The translations under genes and the position numbers were made by a program. Shown here in pieces: positions 1-6,794 of a DNA stretch of 64,000 nt (position 1 is the stretch's first letter; every line of letters starts with the position of its first letter). Origin of the DNA: Candidatus Enterenecus merdae (lineage in GTDB: Bacteria; Bacillota; Clostridia; Oscillospirales; Oscillospiraceae). The stretch is taken from positions 1-64,000 of the forward strand of contig DVJZ01000048.1 in NCBI GenBank assembly GCA_018716385.1, read 5' to 3'. The notes below the pieces were generated by a model, which made no database searches, was not told the origin of the DNA, and was given only the letters and a program-made list of their open reading frames with translations.

Positions 1-548
1 ACCTAAATCATGCACTTCAAGTTTTTTGTATGTATTTTGATATGTCGAAAATCCAAGACCGCTAATATTAACATACACAGACCAGTCGGTAACAGTGCCA
101 TTCTTATATTCAAAGTAATGGTCTGCTCTCACCGTCTGCGCGCTCAGTCCCGGCAAATCATAAGTCTGCGTATGCGTTATAGTCCCCGATCCAGAAGGCA
201 TCGGAGTATATCCAATGTTCCCTATTTCTCCTCTTGGCACATAATTCTCATTTGGGAAAAAATTGAGTTGCACAGCTCGAGTTTTTGGAGGTTCCAGATT
301 AAGAGAGTTAATCCATTCAACAGCTTTTTCCCAGGATTCAAATGCTTTTGGAATGACCCCATCTGGAATCTCTTCCAAAACCTCAACAGTAAGTCTTGGG
401 TCAATTGATGATGTTATATTTTCATAAAGAATCTCTTGATTCTGTTGTCCAGTTGTAGCATGGGCCATTCCTGTCAGAAAAGAGAAAAGTATGGCTCCGC
501 ACAAAATCGCTGATACGGATTTTTTACATAATTTGCTTGTCTTTTCAT
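1..548 (-). pseudogene. Secreted protein gene, frameshifted in a poly-A run and cut by the window edge
   Basis: A start codon at 548 has a good ribosome-binding site (AGGAG, about 6 nt upstream) and begins MKRQANYVK, but the frame stops after 24 codons. One base over, the reading frame gives a classic signal peptide (KKSVSAILCGAILF then an AHA cleavage-like site) followed by a continuous protein of more than 150 residues that runs off the left edge. The switch falls exactly at a run of six A residues on the coding strand (520-525); seven would restore the frame. This is therefore a broken gene, a phase-variable gene, or a sequencing error. The mature part has no domain that I recognise. Confidence 0.6.
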
Positions 549-638
549 GATTAAGCTCCTATCTTCATCGAATGAATTTTAATGATACCTACCTGTCCAT
601 CAGGAGGTCTCTCTACAGATCATGTGACTTACCGCAAT

Positions 639-765
639 TCTTTTTTGAGTCCCGAACATGGTTGTAGATCTGTGATCTGATTGCCGTCCACATACAGTTC
701 TTCCAGCATTATAAGTTCTGCGCAGGGCTGCAAATCTGTGATATGACAGTTGGCGTTAGCCCATG
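639..765 (-). pseudogene. Relic of a leucine-rich-repeat (internalin-like) gene
   Basis: The minus strand reads two consecutive repeats of the form N-x-I-T-D-L-x-P-x-x-x-L, with the bridge LEELYVDGNQITDL, then ends at a TAA at 639-641. This spacing is typical of bacterial LRR proteins of the internalin type. No start codon is available and an in-frame stop lies just upstream, so only about 40 codons remain. The cysteines where LRRs normally have leucine may be decay. The rest of the 549-934 gap shows no gene apart from the terminator at its right edge. Confidence 0.5.
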
Positions 766-868
766 GGACTCACCTCAATTCGTTTTAAGTAGTAAATGGA
801 TGCCTCTACTATATACATGTCTTCACAGAGCCAAAAGGTAACGCCAAATCTGAAAATTTTTTCAGGCG

Positions 869-909
869 AAAAAAGCAGAACCCGAGGCATTGATCCCTCG
901 GGTCCTGCT
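869..909 (-). terminator. Rho-independent terminator after the small secreted protein
   Basis: AGCAGGACCCGAGGG pairs with its near-complement across a 6-base loop (874-909), followed on the minus strand by a T run. It lies 26 bases past the stop of the secreted protein gene and ends the sigma factor operon. Confidence 0.8.
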
Positions 910-934
910 TCTGTTAAGAAGAATGTTCGCAATG

Positions 935-1351
935 TCAGTATGGCGCGCGCACCGTTGCCGTGGTGACTTCTCTCGTATCGTAGTCTGTGGCAGTGCCGGC
1001 GCAGACCGTAACAACCGCGTAATACGATACTCCAGGCGTCCCTTCGTATGTATATGTATTACTATAATAGCGCCCACTTTTTGGAGAAAGCAGTCCGTTA
1101 GAGGTGTTTCCCCAAATAGTTTTCACGTAGTCCCCATTCGCTTTGTAAATCGTTATTTTCAAGGCCCCGATCTTAGGCAAAGACGCCGTAGCACGCACCA
1201 CAAAATCTATGCTGATTTCTCCCCGGCCATCCCCCTGTAATGCATTAACCTCATGGTTGGCTATGTTTTCACTGGCCCTGGCCTGAGCGGCGATTGGGCA
1301 AATCAACAGGCTGATCAGCACCATGGAGAGTATCAATGAGATCTTCTTCAT
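935..1351 (-). CDS. Small secreted protein, third gene of the sigma factor operon
   Basis: The protein of about 138 residues begins MKKISLILSMVLISLL and has an A-x-A cleavage-like site (AAQARA) near residue 24, so it is probably exported. The mature part of about 115 residues is rich in Ser, Thr and Tyr, looks beta-rich, and resembles no family that I can name. I prefer the start at 1351, which places the lysines directly before the hydrophobic core; an in-frame ATG at 1363 overlaps the end of the upstream gene. It follows the DUF4367 gene with almost no gap and precedes a terminator, so it is the last gene of a sigma factor-membrane protein-secreted protein operon and may be a target or sensed component of that system (inference). 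Confidence 0.75.
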   Translation of the reverse strand: MKKISLILSMVLISLLICPIAAQARASENIANHEVNALQGDGRGEISIDFVVRATASLPKIGALKITIYKANGDYVKTIWGNTSNGLLSPKSGRYYSNTYTYEGTPGVSYYAVVTVCAGTATDYDTREVTTATVRAPY

Positions 1352-1355
1352 CTGT

Positions 1356-2222
1356 TCACTCATCTCCTATTGAAGTAAAAATGTCCTCAATCAAATTTTG
1401 GGAAAGGTCTCCCACCAAAGAATAGATTACATTCCGATCCTGGCATACGGCAGTCTGAACCCCCAGATTCCCCAACAGGTAAATCGTTTTGCCACCGGCT
1501 TGGACCGTTTGTACCGGAGTGCCATCCTTCTCAAAAATATGTTGTTCCATAGCATCCGGTTCATTATAGATTGAAATGAGAAGATCAAAGGCGGAGCCAT
1601 TCTCCCCGCTGTATAGGATATAGATATCGATCCCCCGATTTAACTCCTGAATCTGCAAATCTGTGACTTCATATCCCTCCGGGACCCAGGTGGGCAGATA
1701 TTCCTCCGACAGTCCCGCCGCGTCCAACTCCTCCTGATAGTCCGCGAACCATCCGGCGGCTGTATGATCCTCCGATACGTTGAACCGGAACGTCTCCTCC
1801 GTCCAGCGGGCCACGGCGCCAAACACGTCCACGCCGGCGGCCTGGGCCGCTACCATCATGCCGAACAGCACTGCGACCATGATAGCGGCGACCAGGCCGG
1901 TACGAACAACCCGGCGGAACCGGGCCGGACGCTTGGGCGAGAAGGCCCCAACCGCAAGGGAGGCGTCCTCAACCTTCTTTTGAAACGCCCTCCAGGCCTC
2001 ATCCGTGTCCAGCATGTCCGGCATAGGCGCCTTTTGATCCAAGGCGTCCAAATACGCGGAAAGCAGGGCCTCATCATAGGTTTCTTCCGTCATGTCCTCC
2101 AGCGCGTCCTCCATGGCCTGGGCAAGCTGGGACACGGACATAGCGTCCAGCTCTTCGGAAAAATCCAGGTGGCCATTCGGTAGTTTTGGCTGATTGGTGC
2201 GGCGTTCCGTATTGCTTTCCAT
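1356..2222 (-). CDS. DUF4367 single-pass membrane protein, probable anti-sigma partner
   Basis: This protein of 288 residues has an acidic N-terminal cytoplasmic part (about 1-100), one membrane segment near residues 110-130 (GLVAAIMVAVLFGMMVAA), and an extracytoplasmic C-terminal domain that begins around YLPTWVPEGYE, the signature of DUF4367. Proteins with this plan are commonly encoded next to ECF sigma factors in Firmicutes and are thought to restrain them at the membrane. Here the gene follows the sigma factor by 74 bases and overlaps the region of the next start. The start has a clear ribosome-binding site (GAGGTGAG). No zinc-finger (ZAS) motif is seen in the cytoplasmic part, so the anti-sigma role is inferred from context. 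Confidence 0.8.
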   Translation of the reverse strand: MESNTERRTNQPKLPNGHLDFSEELDAMSVSQLAQAMEDALEDMTEETYDEALLSAYLDALDQKAPMPDMLDTDEAWRAFQKKVEDASLAVGAFSPKRPARFRRVVRTGLVAAIMVAVLFGMMVAAQAAGVDVFGAVARWTEETFRFNVSEDHTAAGWFADYQEELDAAGLSEEYLPTWVPEGYEVTDLQIQELNRGIDIYILYSGENGSAFDLLISIYNEPDAMEQHIFEKDGTPVQTVQAGGKTIYLLGNLGVQTAVCQDRNVIYSLVGDLSQNLIEDIFTSIGDE

Positions 2223-2296
2223 GTTCTCACCTCATTTCCCCTCAATTAATGCATGTGTTCAGAAGGGTAATTTGTCACAGGGTTTTTGAAAAAATT

Positions 2297-2776
2297 TTAT
2301 GTATGGTCATCCAGCAATTCTTTACACCGTTTCAACGCTCGGGATACCCTCATTCTGGCAGCTCCCTCTGTAATGCCCAGTGCATTTGCGATGTCCCGAT
2401 AGTCCATTTTGTATTCAAACTTCCAAACCAAGATTTTGCGTTCATCGCTGGACAACTGCACCGGTAATAGCGTTTCAATGGAAGCTGTCTGATCGTTTGA
2501 AATAAGTTGGTTCGCAACCTCGTCCACAGAAACCTGTGTCAGGCGATTCTTTGCTTTCCTGCGTTCATTTCGCACCAAGTTGAACAGGGTCAGGGTCAAC
2601 CAGCCTCCAGGAGATGGGTGATGGAGCAATTCTTCATAGCGAAGGGTCGCAAGAAAAAAGGCATCCTGGCATAGATCCTCCGCCATCTCCCTGCTGCCAG
2701 TCAAACGATATGACAAGCGAATCAACGTGGGATATTCCCGTTGAAACAAGGCGGATATAAATGTATTCCGGTCCAA
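2297..2776 (-). CDS. ECF-type RNA polymerase sigma factor
   Basis: The protein of 159 residues has the two expected parts. Region 2 (residues about 10-75) includes RLTGSREMAEDLCQDAFF, the core-binding and -10 recognition segment. Region 4 (about 105-155) carries the helix-turn-helix YRDIANALGITEGAARMRVSRALK, which reads the -35 element. Length fits the ECF family. The start is TTG at 2776 with GAGAGGTG upstream. It heads an operon with the DUF4367 membrane protein and the small secreted protein, an arrangement in which the membrane protein usually holds the sigma factor inactive until an envelope signal arrives. The palindrome upstream at 2816-2828 may be its control site. Confidence 0.92.
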   Translation of the reverse strand: MDRNTFISALFQREYPTLIRLSYRLTGSREMAEDLCQDAFFLATLRYEELLHHPSPGGWLTLTLFNLVRNERRKAKNRLTQVSVDEVANQLISNDQTASIETLLPVQLSSDERKILVWKFEYKMDYRDIANALGITEGAARMRVSRALKRCKELLDDHT

Positions 2777-2815
2777 ATTGGAACACCTCTCTGCTTTAGC
2801 ATGGTCTCTCTTTTA

Positions 2816-2828
2816 GGAATCTGATTCC
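2816..2828 (-). promoter_or_regulatory. Perfect 13-base palindrome upstream of the sigma factor
   Basis: GGAATC-T-GATTCC lies between the XRE regulator relic and the ECF sigma gene. It could be an operator for the XRE protein, or its GGAAT half could be an ECF -35 element giving autoregulation. Neither use can be settled from the sequence alone. Confidence 0.35.
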
Positions 2829-2832
2829 ACAA

Positions 2833-3134
2833 TCAATCTGCAAATTTCATGGCAAAGCTGAAATTTCTTTGAGTCCATTGCCGCGAAAATTTCTTCAAAC
2901 TTTGGCGGTAAAGAGTATTTTGAGCTGCCGTCAAAGTCTCTCCTAATAAGGTATTGCAGTCTGTCTGCAATGCATTGGAGATCGCAACCAATGTCGGGAG
3001 GCTCACCTGTGCGCGGCCTGTTTCAATATGGCTGATATGCTGAGAGGAAATATTCGCTCTCTCTGCCAATTCTCTTTGCTTTAAGCCCCGCTTTATTCAC
3101 GGATTCCTGATATTTCCAGATGGTCTAATTCCAT
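2833..3134 (-). pseudogene. XRE-family regulator with an N-terminal frameshift
   Basis: Downstream of codon 15 or so the frame reads KRGLKQRELAERANISSQHISHIETG in pieces, the standard XRE helix-turn-helix with the conserved Q-x-E-L-A and I-S-x-I-E-x-G. An in-frame TGA precedes the first of these residues. The neighbouring frame offers ATG at 3134 followed by MELDHLEISGIRE and then a stop, as if one or two bases were lost near 3096. Joined, the two pieces make a normal N-terminus for this family. A shorter protein could still start at a TTG at 3069, but it would lack the first helix. The C-terminal part after the HTH is short and undefined. Confidence 0.6.
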
Positions 3135-3269
3135 ACCAGCATACCGCATGGTATCATAATTTGTCCGAAAGTTAAAGTGGACGGGCAAAAAGCCTTTATA
3201 GACATGATACCCTGTTTGCCTTAACAGATAAATGTACTATACAGGCATTAGCGCCTTTGTTCGATACAT

Positions 3270-3533
3270 ATGCTCCATCCCAAGCTGGGGGAAAATGCTC
3301 GTAATAACGGCCATGTGATTTACAGCCTGGGCTTTGAGGTAACACCCCATCAGCTGCGCCACACCTATATCACCAATCTGCTTCTTGGTGGCGTCGATGT
3401 CAAGACTGTCCAGGTGCTGGCCGGTCACGAACACGCAAAGATTACGCTGGACATCTACGCGCATTTGACATATAATCAACCTAAGGATCTTATATCCAAG
3501 GTTAAGGCAGCATTTGCAAACAGTCCAAAATGA
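3270..3533 (+). pseudogene. int: C-terminal fragment of a tyrosine recombinase (integrase)
   Basis: The fragment holds three of the active-site motifs of phage and ICE integrases: H-x-L-R-H-T (HQLRHTYIT), the G-H box (LAGHEHAKIT) and the nucleophile tyrosine in DIYAHL. The first catalytic arginine and the whole N-terminal DNA-binding part are missing, so about 85 of an expected 350-400 residues remain. Nothing upstream in any frame restores the missing part. It points toward the rpsI fragment 75 bases downstream, the usual position of an integrase next to its own attachment site. It cannot be active; a second, complete integrase might exist elsewhere in the element. Confidence 0.85.
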
Positions 3534-3559
3534 GGTGCATTTTGAGGTGCATTTTGAGG
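3531..3559 (+). repeat. 12-base direct repeats next to the attachment site
   Basis: TGAGGTGCATTT occurs twice in tandem and the first five bases a third time. The array starts in the stop codon of the integrase and lies about 50 bases from the rpsI fragment. Tyrosine recombinases of mobile elements bind such arm-type repeats, so this is a reasonable candidate for arm sites. Confidence 0.5.
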
Positions 3560-3606
3560 CAGAGGTCCGCCATCCATTGAAAATAAATGGATTTCTTCTT
3601 GTAGGT

Positions 3607-3662
3607 GCAAGAAGTACGGCCTCAAGGCCGCCCGGCGCGCCCACCAGTTCAGCAAGCGCTGA
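3607..3662 (+). other. attR: orphan 3' end of rpsI (ribosomal protein S9)
   Basis: From 3609 the plus strand reads KKYGLKAARRAHQFSKR and a TGA stop (3660-3662). This is the near-universal C-terminus of ribosomal protein S9, whose consensus ends KKYGLKxARRAPQFSKR. Nothing upstream codes for the rest of S9: the frame before it (CRC, then out-of-family residues) belongs to the element. The natural reading is that an element integrated into the 3' end of rpsI, carrying its own copy of the last codons at the far end so that rpsI stays intact, and leaving this copy here. One residue differs from the usual consensus (H for P), as expected for a copy free of selection. Confidence 0.85.
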
Positions 3663-3695
3663 AAGATTCTGCAAAAGTTATCAAAACGGCTCAAT

Positions 3696-3730
3696 CCCCC
3701 CGGGAATCATGCGGTTTCCCGGGGGTTGCT
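3696..3730 (+). terminator. Probable native terminator of rpsI
   Basis: CCCCCGGGAA pairs with TTCCCGGGGG across a 10-base loop, followed by TTGCTT. It lies 34 bases after the orphan rpsI stop codon and before the LysR gene, where the terminator of the original rplM-rpsI operon would be. Confidence 0.75.
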
Positions 3731-3764
3731 TACTCTCTCAAGGTCAGGAAGGAGGTACACGGTC

Positions 3765-4685
3765 ATGCTGCTCCGGCAGATGAAATACTTCTCCGCCGTG
3801 GTCGACTGCAACAGCTTCACCGAGGCAGCGGCCCAATGCTACATCTCCCAGTCAGCCATCTCCCAACAGATCCAGGCGCTGGAGCGGGAAGTGGGGGTGG
3901 AGCTGATCCGGCGGGGCAACCGCCGCTTCACCCTCACCCCCGCCGGCCAACACTTCTACACCCACTGCAAGGCCATTCTGGAGCAGACGGACGAGCTGGT
4001 GCGGGAGACCAAGCGCCTGGGGTCGGGGGATAGGGCGCAGCTGTGCATCGGCTACCTGCGCTGTTACAGCGGGATGGAGCTGTACCAGGCGGTGGCCGAT
4101 TTCTCCAAACTCCATCCAGAAGTGGACATCCGCACCGTCAACGGCACCCATGAGGTGCTCTACGACCTGCTGCGCTCTGGCGGCGTGGATCTGGTGCTCA
4201 GCGACCAGCGCCGGGCCTTCTCCCAGCTCTACGTCAATTTTGAGCTGATGCAGTGCGGGTGCTATGCTGAACTATCCGTCCACAATCCCCTCAGCCGTCA
4301 GCCCTACGTTCGCCTGGAACAGCTCAAGCGCATCCCCTGCATCCTGATTGCCTCCCGGGAGCAGCGCAACGCAGAGCAGGAATACTACCAACACACCCTT
4401 GGTTTTGGGAGTAGCTATCTGTTCGCTGAACACTTGGAGGAGGGCCGTCTCCTGGTTGTGAGCAACCAGGGCTTTCTGCCCATTGATCGCGTGGACACCC
4501 TGCCGCCGGAGGGCGCTTCCATCCGCCGCCTGCCCGTTTACCTGGGAGAACGGCAGATCGTGCGCAACTACTGCGCGTTCTGGCACAAGGATCAGGACAC
4601 CCGGCATGTCCAGGCCTTTGCCGATCTGCTGCGCCGGCTGCTGACCCAGGGCGCGCCCGATCAGACTGACAGCGGGCCGCTTTGA
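3765..4685 (+). CDS. LysR-family transcriptional regulator
   Basis: The protein of 306 residues has the winged helix-turn-helix of LysR at residues 1-60 (MKYFSAVVDCNSFTEAAAQ, then SQSAISQQIQALE) and a periplasmic-binding-protein-like effector domain from about 90 to 290. The start at 3765 is chosen because GGAGG lies 9 bases upstream; an earlier in-frame ATG overlaps the rpsI terminator. It is followed by its own terminator and then by a flavodoxin gene and three oxidoreductase or cupin genes in the same direction. LysR genes next to flavodoxin/AKR/SDR groups usually control them, so this is the likely local regulator (inference). The ligand is unknown. Confidence 0.92.
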   Translation: MLLRQMKYFSAVVDCNSFTEAAAQCYISQSAISQQIQALEREVGVELIRRGNRRFTLTPAGQHFYTHCKAILEQTDELVRETKRLGSGDRAQLCIGYLRCYSGMELYQAVADFSKLHPEVDIRTVNGTHEVLYDLLRSGGVDLVLSDQRRAFSQLYVNFELMQCGCYAELSVHNPLSRQPYVRLEQLKRIPCILIASREQRNAEQEYYQHTLGFGSSYLFAEHLEEGRLLVVSNQGFLPIDRVDTLPPEGASIRRLPVYLGERQIVRNYCAFWHKDQDTRHVQAFADLLRRLLTQGAPDQTDSGPL

Positions 4686-4715
4686 GGGCGATCCACTATT
4701 CACATAAGAAAAACT

Positions 4716-4750
4716 AATCCGCAATCCGTAAAACCGGAATTGCGGATTTT
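4716..4750 (+). terminator. Terminator of the LysR gene
   Basis: AATCCGCAATCCG pairs with CGGAATTGCGGATT (one bulge) across TAAAAC and is followed by TTTTC. Its 3' arm overlaps the -35 element of the flavodoxin promoter. Confidence 0.75.
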
Positions 4751-4767
4751 CTGCATTGGGTTACAAT
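4740..4767 (+). promoter_or_regulatory. Predicted sigma-A promoter of the flavodoxin gene
   Basis: TTGCGG, a 16-base spacer and TACAAT lie 30 bases before the flavodoxin start. Confidence 0.45.
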
Positions 4768-4796
4768 AGAGACAGAAGCATGGAAGGAGGGGCATC

Positions 4797-5312
4797 ATGG
4801 GCAAGATCCTGATTGTCTACTACTCGCGTAAGGGCGAGAACTACTGGAACGGGAGCATCAAGAGCCTTTCCAAGGGCAACACCCAGGTGGTGGCCGAGCT
4901 GATCGGGGAGCTGACCGGCGGCGAGCTGTTTGAGGTGGACACGCTCCAGCCCTATCCCGCGGACTACTACGACTGCATCGAGGTGTCCAAGCAGGAGCTG
5001 CGGGCAAAGGCCCGGCCAGCGCTGAAGTCGTATCTGGACAGTCTGGATGGGTATGACACGATTTTTGTGGGTTATCCCAACTGGTGGGGTACCATGCCCA
5101 TGGCCATGTTCACCTTCCTGGAACGCTATGACCTGTCCGGCAAGCTCGTCCTCCCCTTCTGCACCCACGAAGGGAGCGGCATGGGCCACAGCGAGAACGA
5201 CCTGAAACATCTGTGCCAGGGGGCCCAGGTAGAACGTGGTCTGGCCATCCATGGGGCCGAAGCGACCCAGGCCCGGGACCAGGTGGCGGGCTGGGTGGAT
5301 AAGCTGATCTGA
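4797..5312 (+). CDS. Flavodoxin family protein
   Basis: At 171 residues it fits the flavodoxin fold. The FMN phosphate loop is present near residues 7-30 (VYYSRKGENYWNG, then GNTQVVAELI), and GYPNWWGTMPM near residue 90 is the typical isoalloxazine-side segment of the class sometimes annotated as flavodoxin_4. The strong ribosome-binding site GGAGGGG fixes the start. Such proteins carry electrons or act as small FMN-dependent reductases in the cytoplasm. It begins a run of redox genes (a decayed AKR, SDR, cupin, AKR), suggesting a shared role in reducing a small carbonyl or quinone-like compound, although the substrate cannot be read from the sequence. Confidence 0.9.
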   Translation: MGKILIVYYSRKGENYWNGSIKSLSKGNTQVVAELIGELTGGELFEVDTLQPYPADYYDCIEVSKQELRAKARPALKSYLDSLDGYDTIFVGYPNWWGTMPMAMFTFLERYDLSGKLVLPFCTHEGSGMGHSENDLKHLCQGAQVERGLAIHGAEATQARDQVAGWVDKLI

Positions 5313-5542
5313 GGGAGCGTGGAGCGGCAGTACTCCTTAACACGTAGCCGGCGCGCCTCCCAGGGCGCGGCAACCGGCCCGGGGAGAAGACCTGCCCCCA
5401 TCCCCACTGGCAAGTGACCGATCCCCATACCCACAGGCGAGAGGCCGCCAGCCGCCGATCCCCCCAGGGGCAGAGAGCTTCCCCCACATCCGGGACCGAG
5501 AGGACGCCGATTTCCACACCCCATGGGTTCGGGGGGCGGTAA
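5313..5542. other. GC-rich intergenic stretch with no recognisable gene
   Basis: Nothing here reads as a protein family in any frame. The repeated pattern CCCCATACCCACAGG and CCCCATCCCCACTGG is low-complexity. It probably represents decayed coding DNA of the aldo/keto reductase whose 3' end survives just downstream. Confidence 0.4.
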
Positions 5543-5718
5543 AAGCCCTGGATCGTCCCCATCCCGTGCGCCAAGAGAGGACCGGCTGCGGGAAAATTGA
5601 GCGCGGCCTATGTGGAACTGGACGAGGGGGACTGGCGGGAGCTGGACGGGATCCTGGCCCGCACCAGGTCTTCGGCCAGCGCTATTCCACAGAGATGCTG
5701 CGCATAACGGGGCAGTAG
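5543..5718 (+). pseudogene. 3' remnant of an aldo/keto reductase
   Basis: Three frames in turn give the C-terminal hallmarks of an aldo/keto reductase: KPWIVPIPCAKR, then EDRLREN, then LSAAYVELDEGDWRELDGIL, then VFGQRYSTEMLRITGQ and a TAG stop. Each switch needs only a one-base change (for example two G instead of three at ACCAGGTC). Intact family members end with this same succession, including the VPIPGT-like strand that precedes the cofactor-binding arginine. The N-terminal two thirds are missing. An intact aldo/keto reductase lies 1.5 kb downstream, so this may be an older paralogue that was lost. Confidence 0.7.
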
Positions 5719-5754
5719 ACCCACCCTGCGGTACAGAAGAAAGGAGTGCTTTGT

Positions 5755-6585
5755 ATGAAAGACGTCATGATCTTAACCGGGGCCGGCCAGATCGGGATGG
5801 CCATTGCCCGCCGGATGGGCCACGGCATGAGGATCATCATCGGTGACAAAAAATTGACCAACGCCCAGGCCGTCGCCCGGACGATGGGCGAGGCAGGCTT
5901 TGACGCGCTGGCCCTGGAGATGGACCTGGCCAACCGGACGTCCATCCAGGCCCTGCTGGCCCAGGCCGGGGAATACGGCCCGATCACCATGCTGGTCAAC
6001 GCCGCCGGCGTCTCCCCCAGCCAGGCCCCGGTGGAAACCATCCTGCAAGTAGACCTGTACGGCACCGCCGCTCTGCTGGAGGAGGTGGGGCAAATCATCG
6101 CCCCCGGCGGCGTTGGGGTGACCATCTCCAGCCAGTCCGGCCATCGTATGCCCGCCCTCACCCCTCAAGAGGACGCCCTGCTGGCCTGCACCCCCGCCGA
6201 GCAGCTGCTGGACCTTCCCCTCCTCCAGCCGGAGCGCATCCGCGACACCCTGCACGCCTATCAACTGGCCAAGCGCTGCAACGAGAAGCGGGTGATGGCC
6301 GAGGCGGTGAGGTGGGGGCAGCGGGGCGCCCGTGTCAACTCCATCTCGCCGGGCATCATCGTCACCCCCCTGGCCCTGGACGAGTTCAACGGCCCCAGGG
6401 GCGACTTCTACAAGAATATGTTCGCCCAATGCCCCGCCGGCCGGCCCGGCACTGCCGACGAGGTGGCCAACGTGGCCGAGCTGCTGATGAGCCGGAAGGG
6501 TGCGTTCATCACCGGGGCGGACTTCCTCATCGACGGTGGCGCCACCGCCTCCTACTTCTACGGCCCCCTCAGGCCGGAGGCATGA
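5755..6585 (+). CDS. Short-chain dehydrogenase/reductase (SDR)
   Basis: The protein of 276 residues has the SDR cofactor motif T-G-x(3)-G-x-G variant LTGAGQIGMAIA at residues 5-16, the N-A-A-G strand (VNAAGVSPSQ), the catalytic Y-x-x-x-K as YQLAK, and the P-G segment ISPGIIVTPL. The C-terminal GADFLIDGG is also typical. ATG at 5755 follows AAGGAGTG by 7 bases. It most probably oxidises or reduces a small alcohol or ketone with NAD(P). An insertion of about 40 residues between the NAAG strand and the catalytic tyrosine is larger than average. It lies between the AKR remnant and a cupin gene and ends at a terminator-like hairpin. Confidence 0.9.
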   Translation: MKDVMILTGAGQIGMAIARRMGHGMRIIIGDKKLTNAQAVARTMGEAGFDALALEMDLANRTSIQALLAQAGEYGPITMLVNAAGVSPSQAPVETILQVDLYGTAALLEEVGQIIAPGGVGVTISSQSGHRMPALTPQEDALLACTPAEQLLDLPLLQPERIRDTLHAYQLAKRCNEKRVMAEAVRWGQRGARVNSISPGIIVTPLALDEFNGPRGDFYKNMFAQCPAGRPGTADEVANVAELLMSRKGAFITGADFLIDGGATASYFYGPLRPEA

Positions 6586-6623
6586 GCCCCAGGCGGAGCG
6601 GTTGCTTCACCGCCTGGGCTCTC
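6584..6623 (+). terminator. Hairpin at the end of the SDR gene
   Basis: GAGCCCCAGGCGG pairs with CCGCCTGGGCTC across a 13-base loop that begins in the stop codon. No long T run follows, so it may be an inefficient terminator. Confidence 0.5.
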
Positions 6624-6663
6624 CTATGCAGAAAACGTATGGGACGATATGAAAAATAGGCAT

Positions 6664-6692
6664 TTGACATGAGGCTACATTCGCTCTATCAT
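6664..6692 (+). promoter_or_regulatory. Predicted promoter of the cupin-AKR operon
   Basis: TTGACA, a 17-base spacer and TATCAT lie about 100 bases before the cupin start, leaving an untranslated leader of that length. Confidence 0.6.
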
Positions 6693-6794
6693 GCAGACAA
6701 AGCCCTGCTTCCCCATCTCAAAGGACCGCGGTGGAAAGGCCCCCCGTTCCATCCCACCAACCTGTCCACCATCATCACAGAAGGAGTGTTTTCC

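Larger units (their letters stand above)
1..3608. mobile_element. Right end of an integrated element ending at attR in rpsI
   Basis: This stretch is visibly richer in A+T than the DNA after it and carries typical cargo and debris: a decayed secreted protein gene, an LRR relic, an ECF sigma factor with a membrane partner, an XRE regulator and the C-terminal piece of a tyrosine recombinase. Immediately after the recombinase lies a stray copy of the 3' end of rpsI followed by that gene's probable native terminator, the layout expected at an attachment site. The element continues to the left of the window, so its size and type (ICE, genomic island or prophage) cannot be told. Several broken genes, including the integrase, suggest it is no longer mobile on its own. 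Confidence 0.75.
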
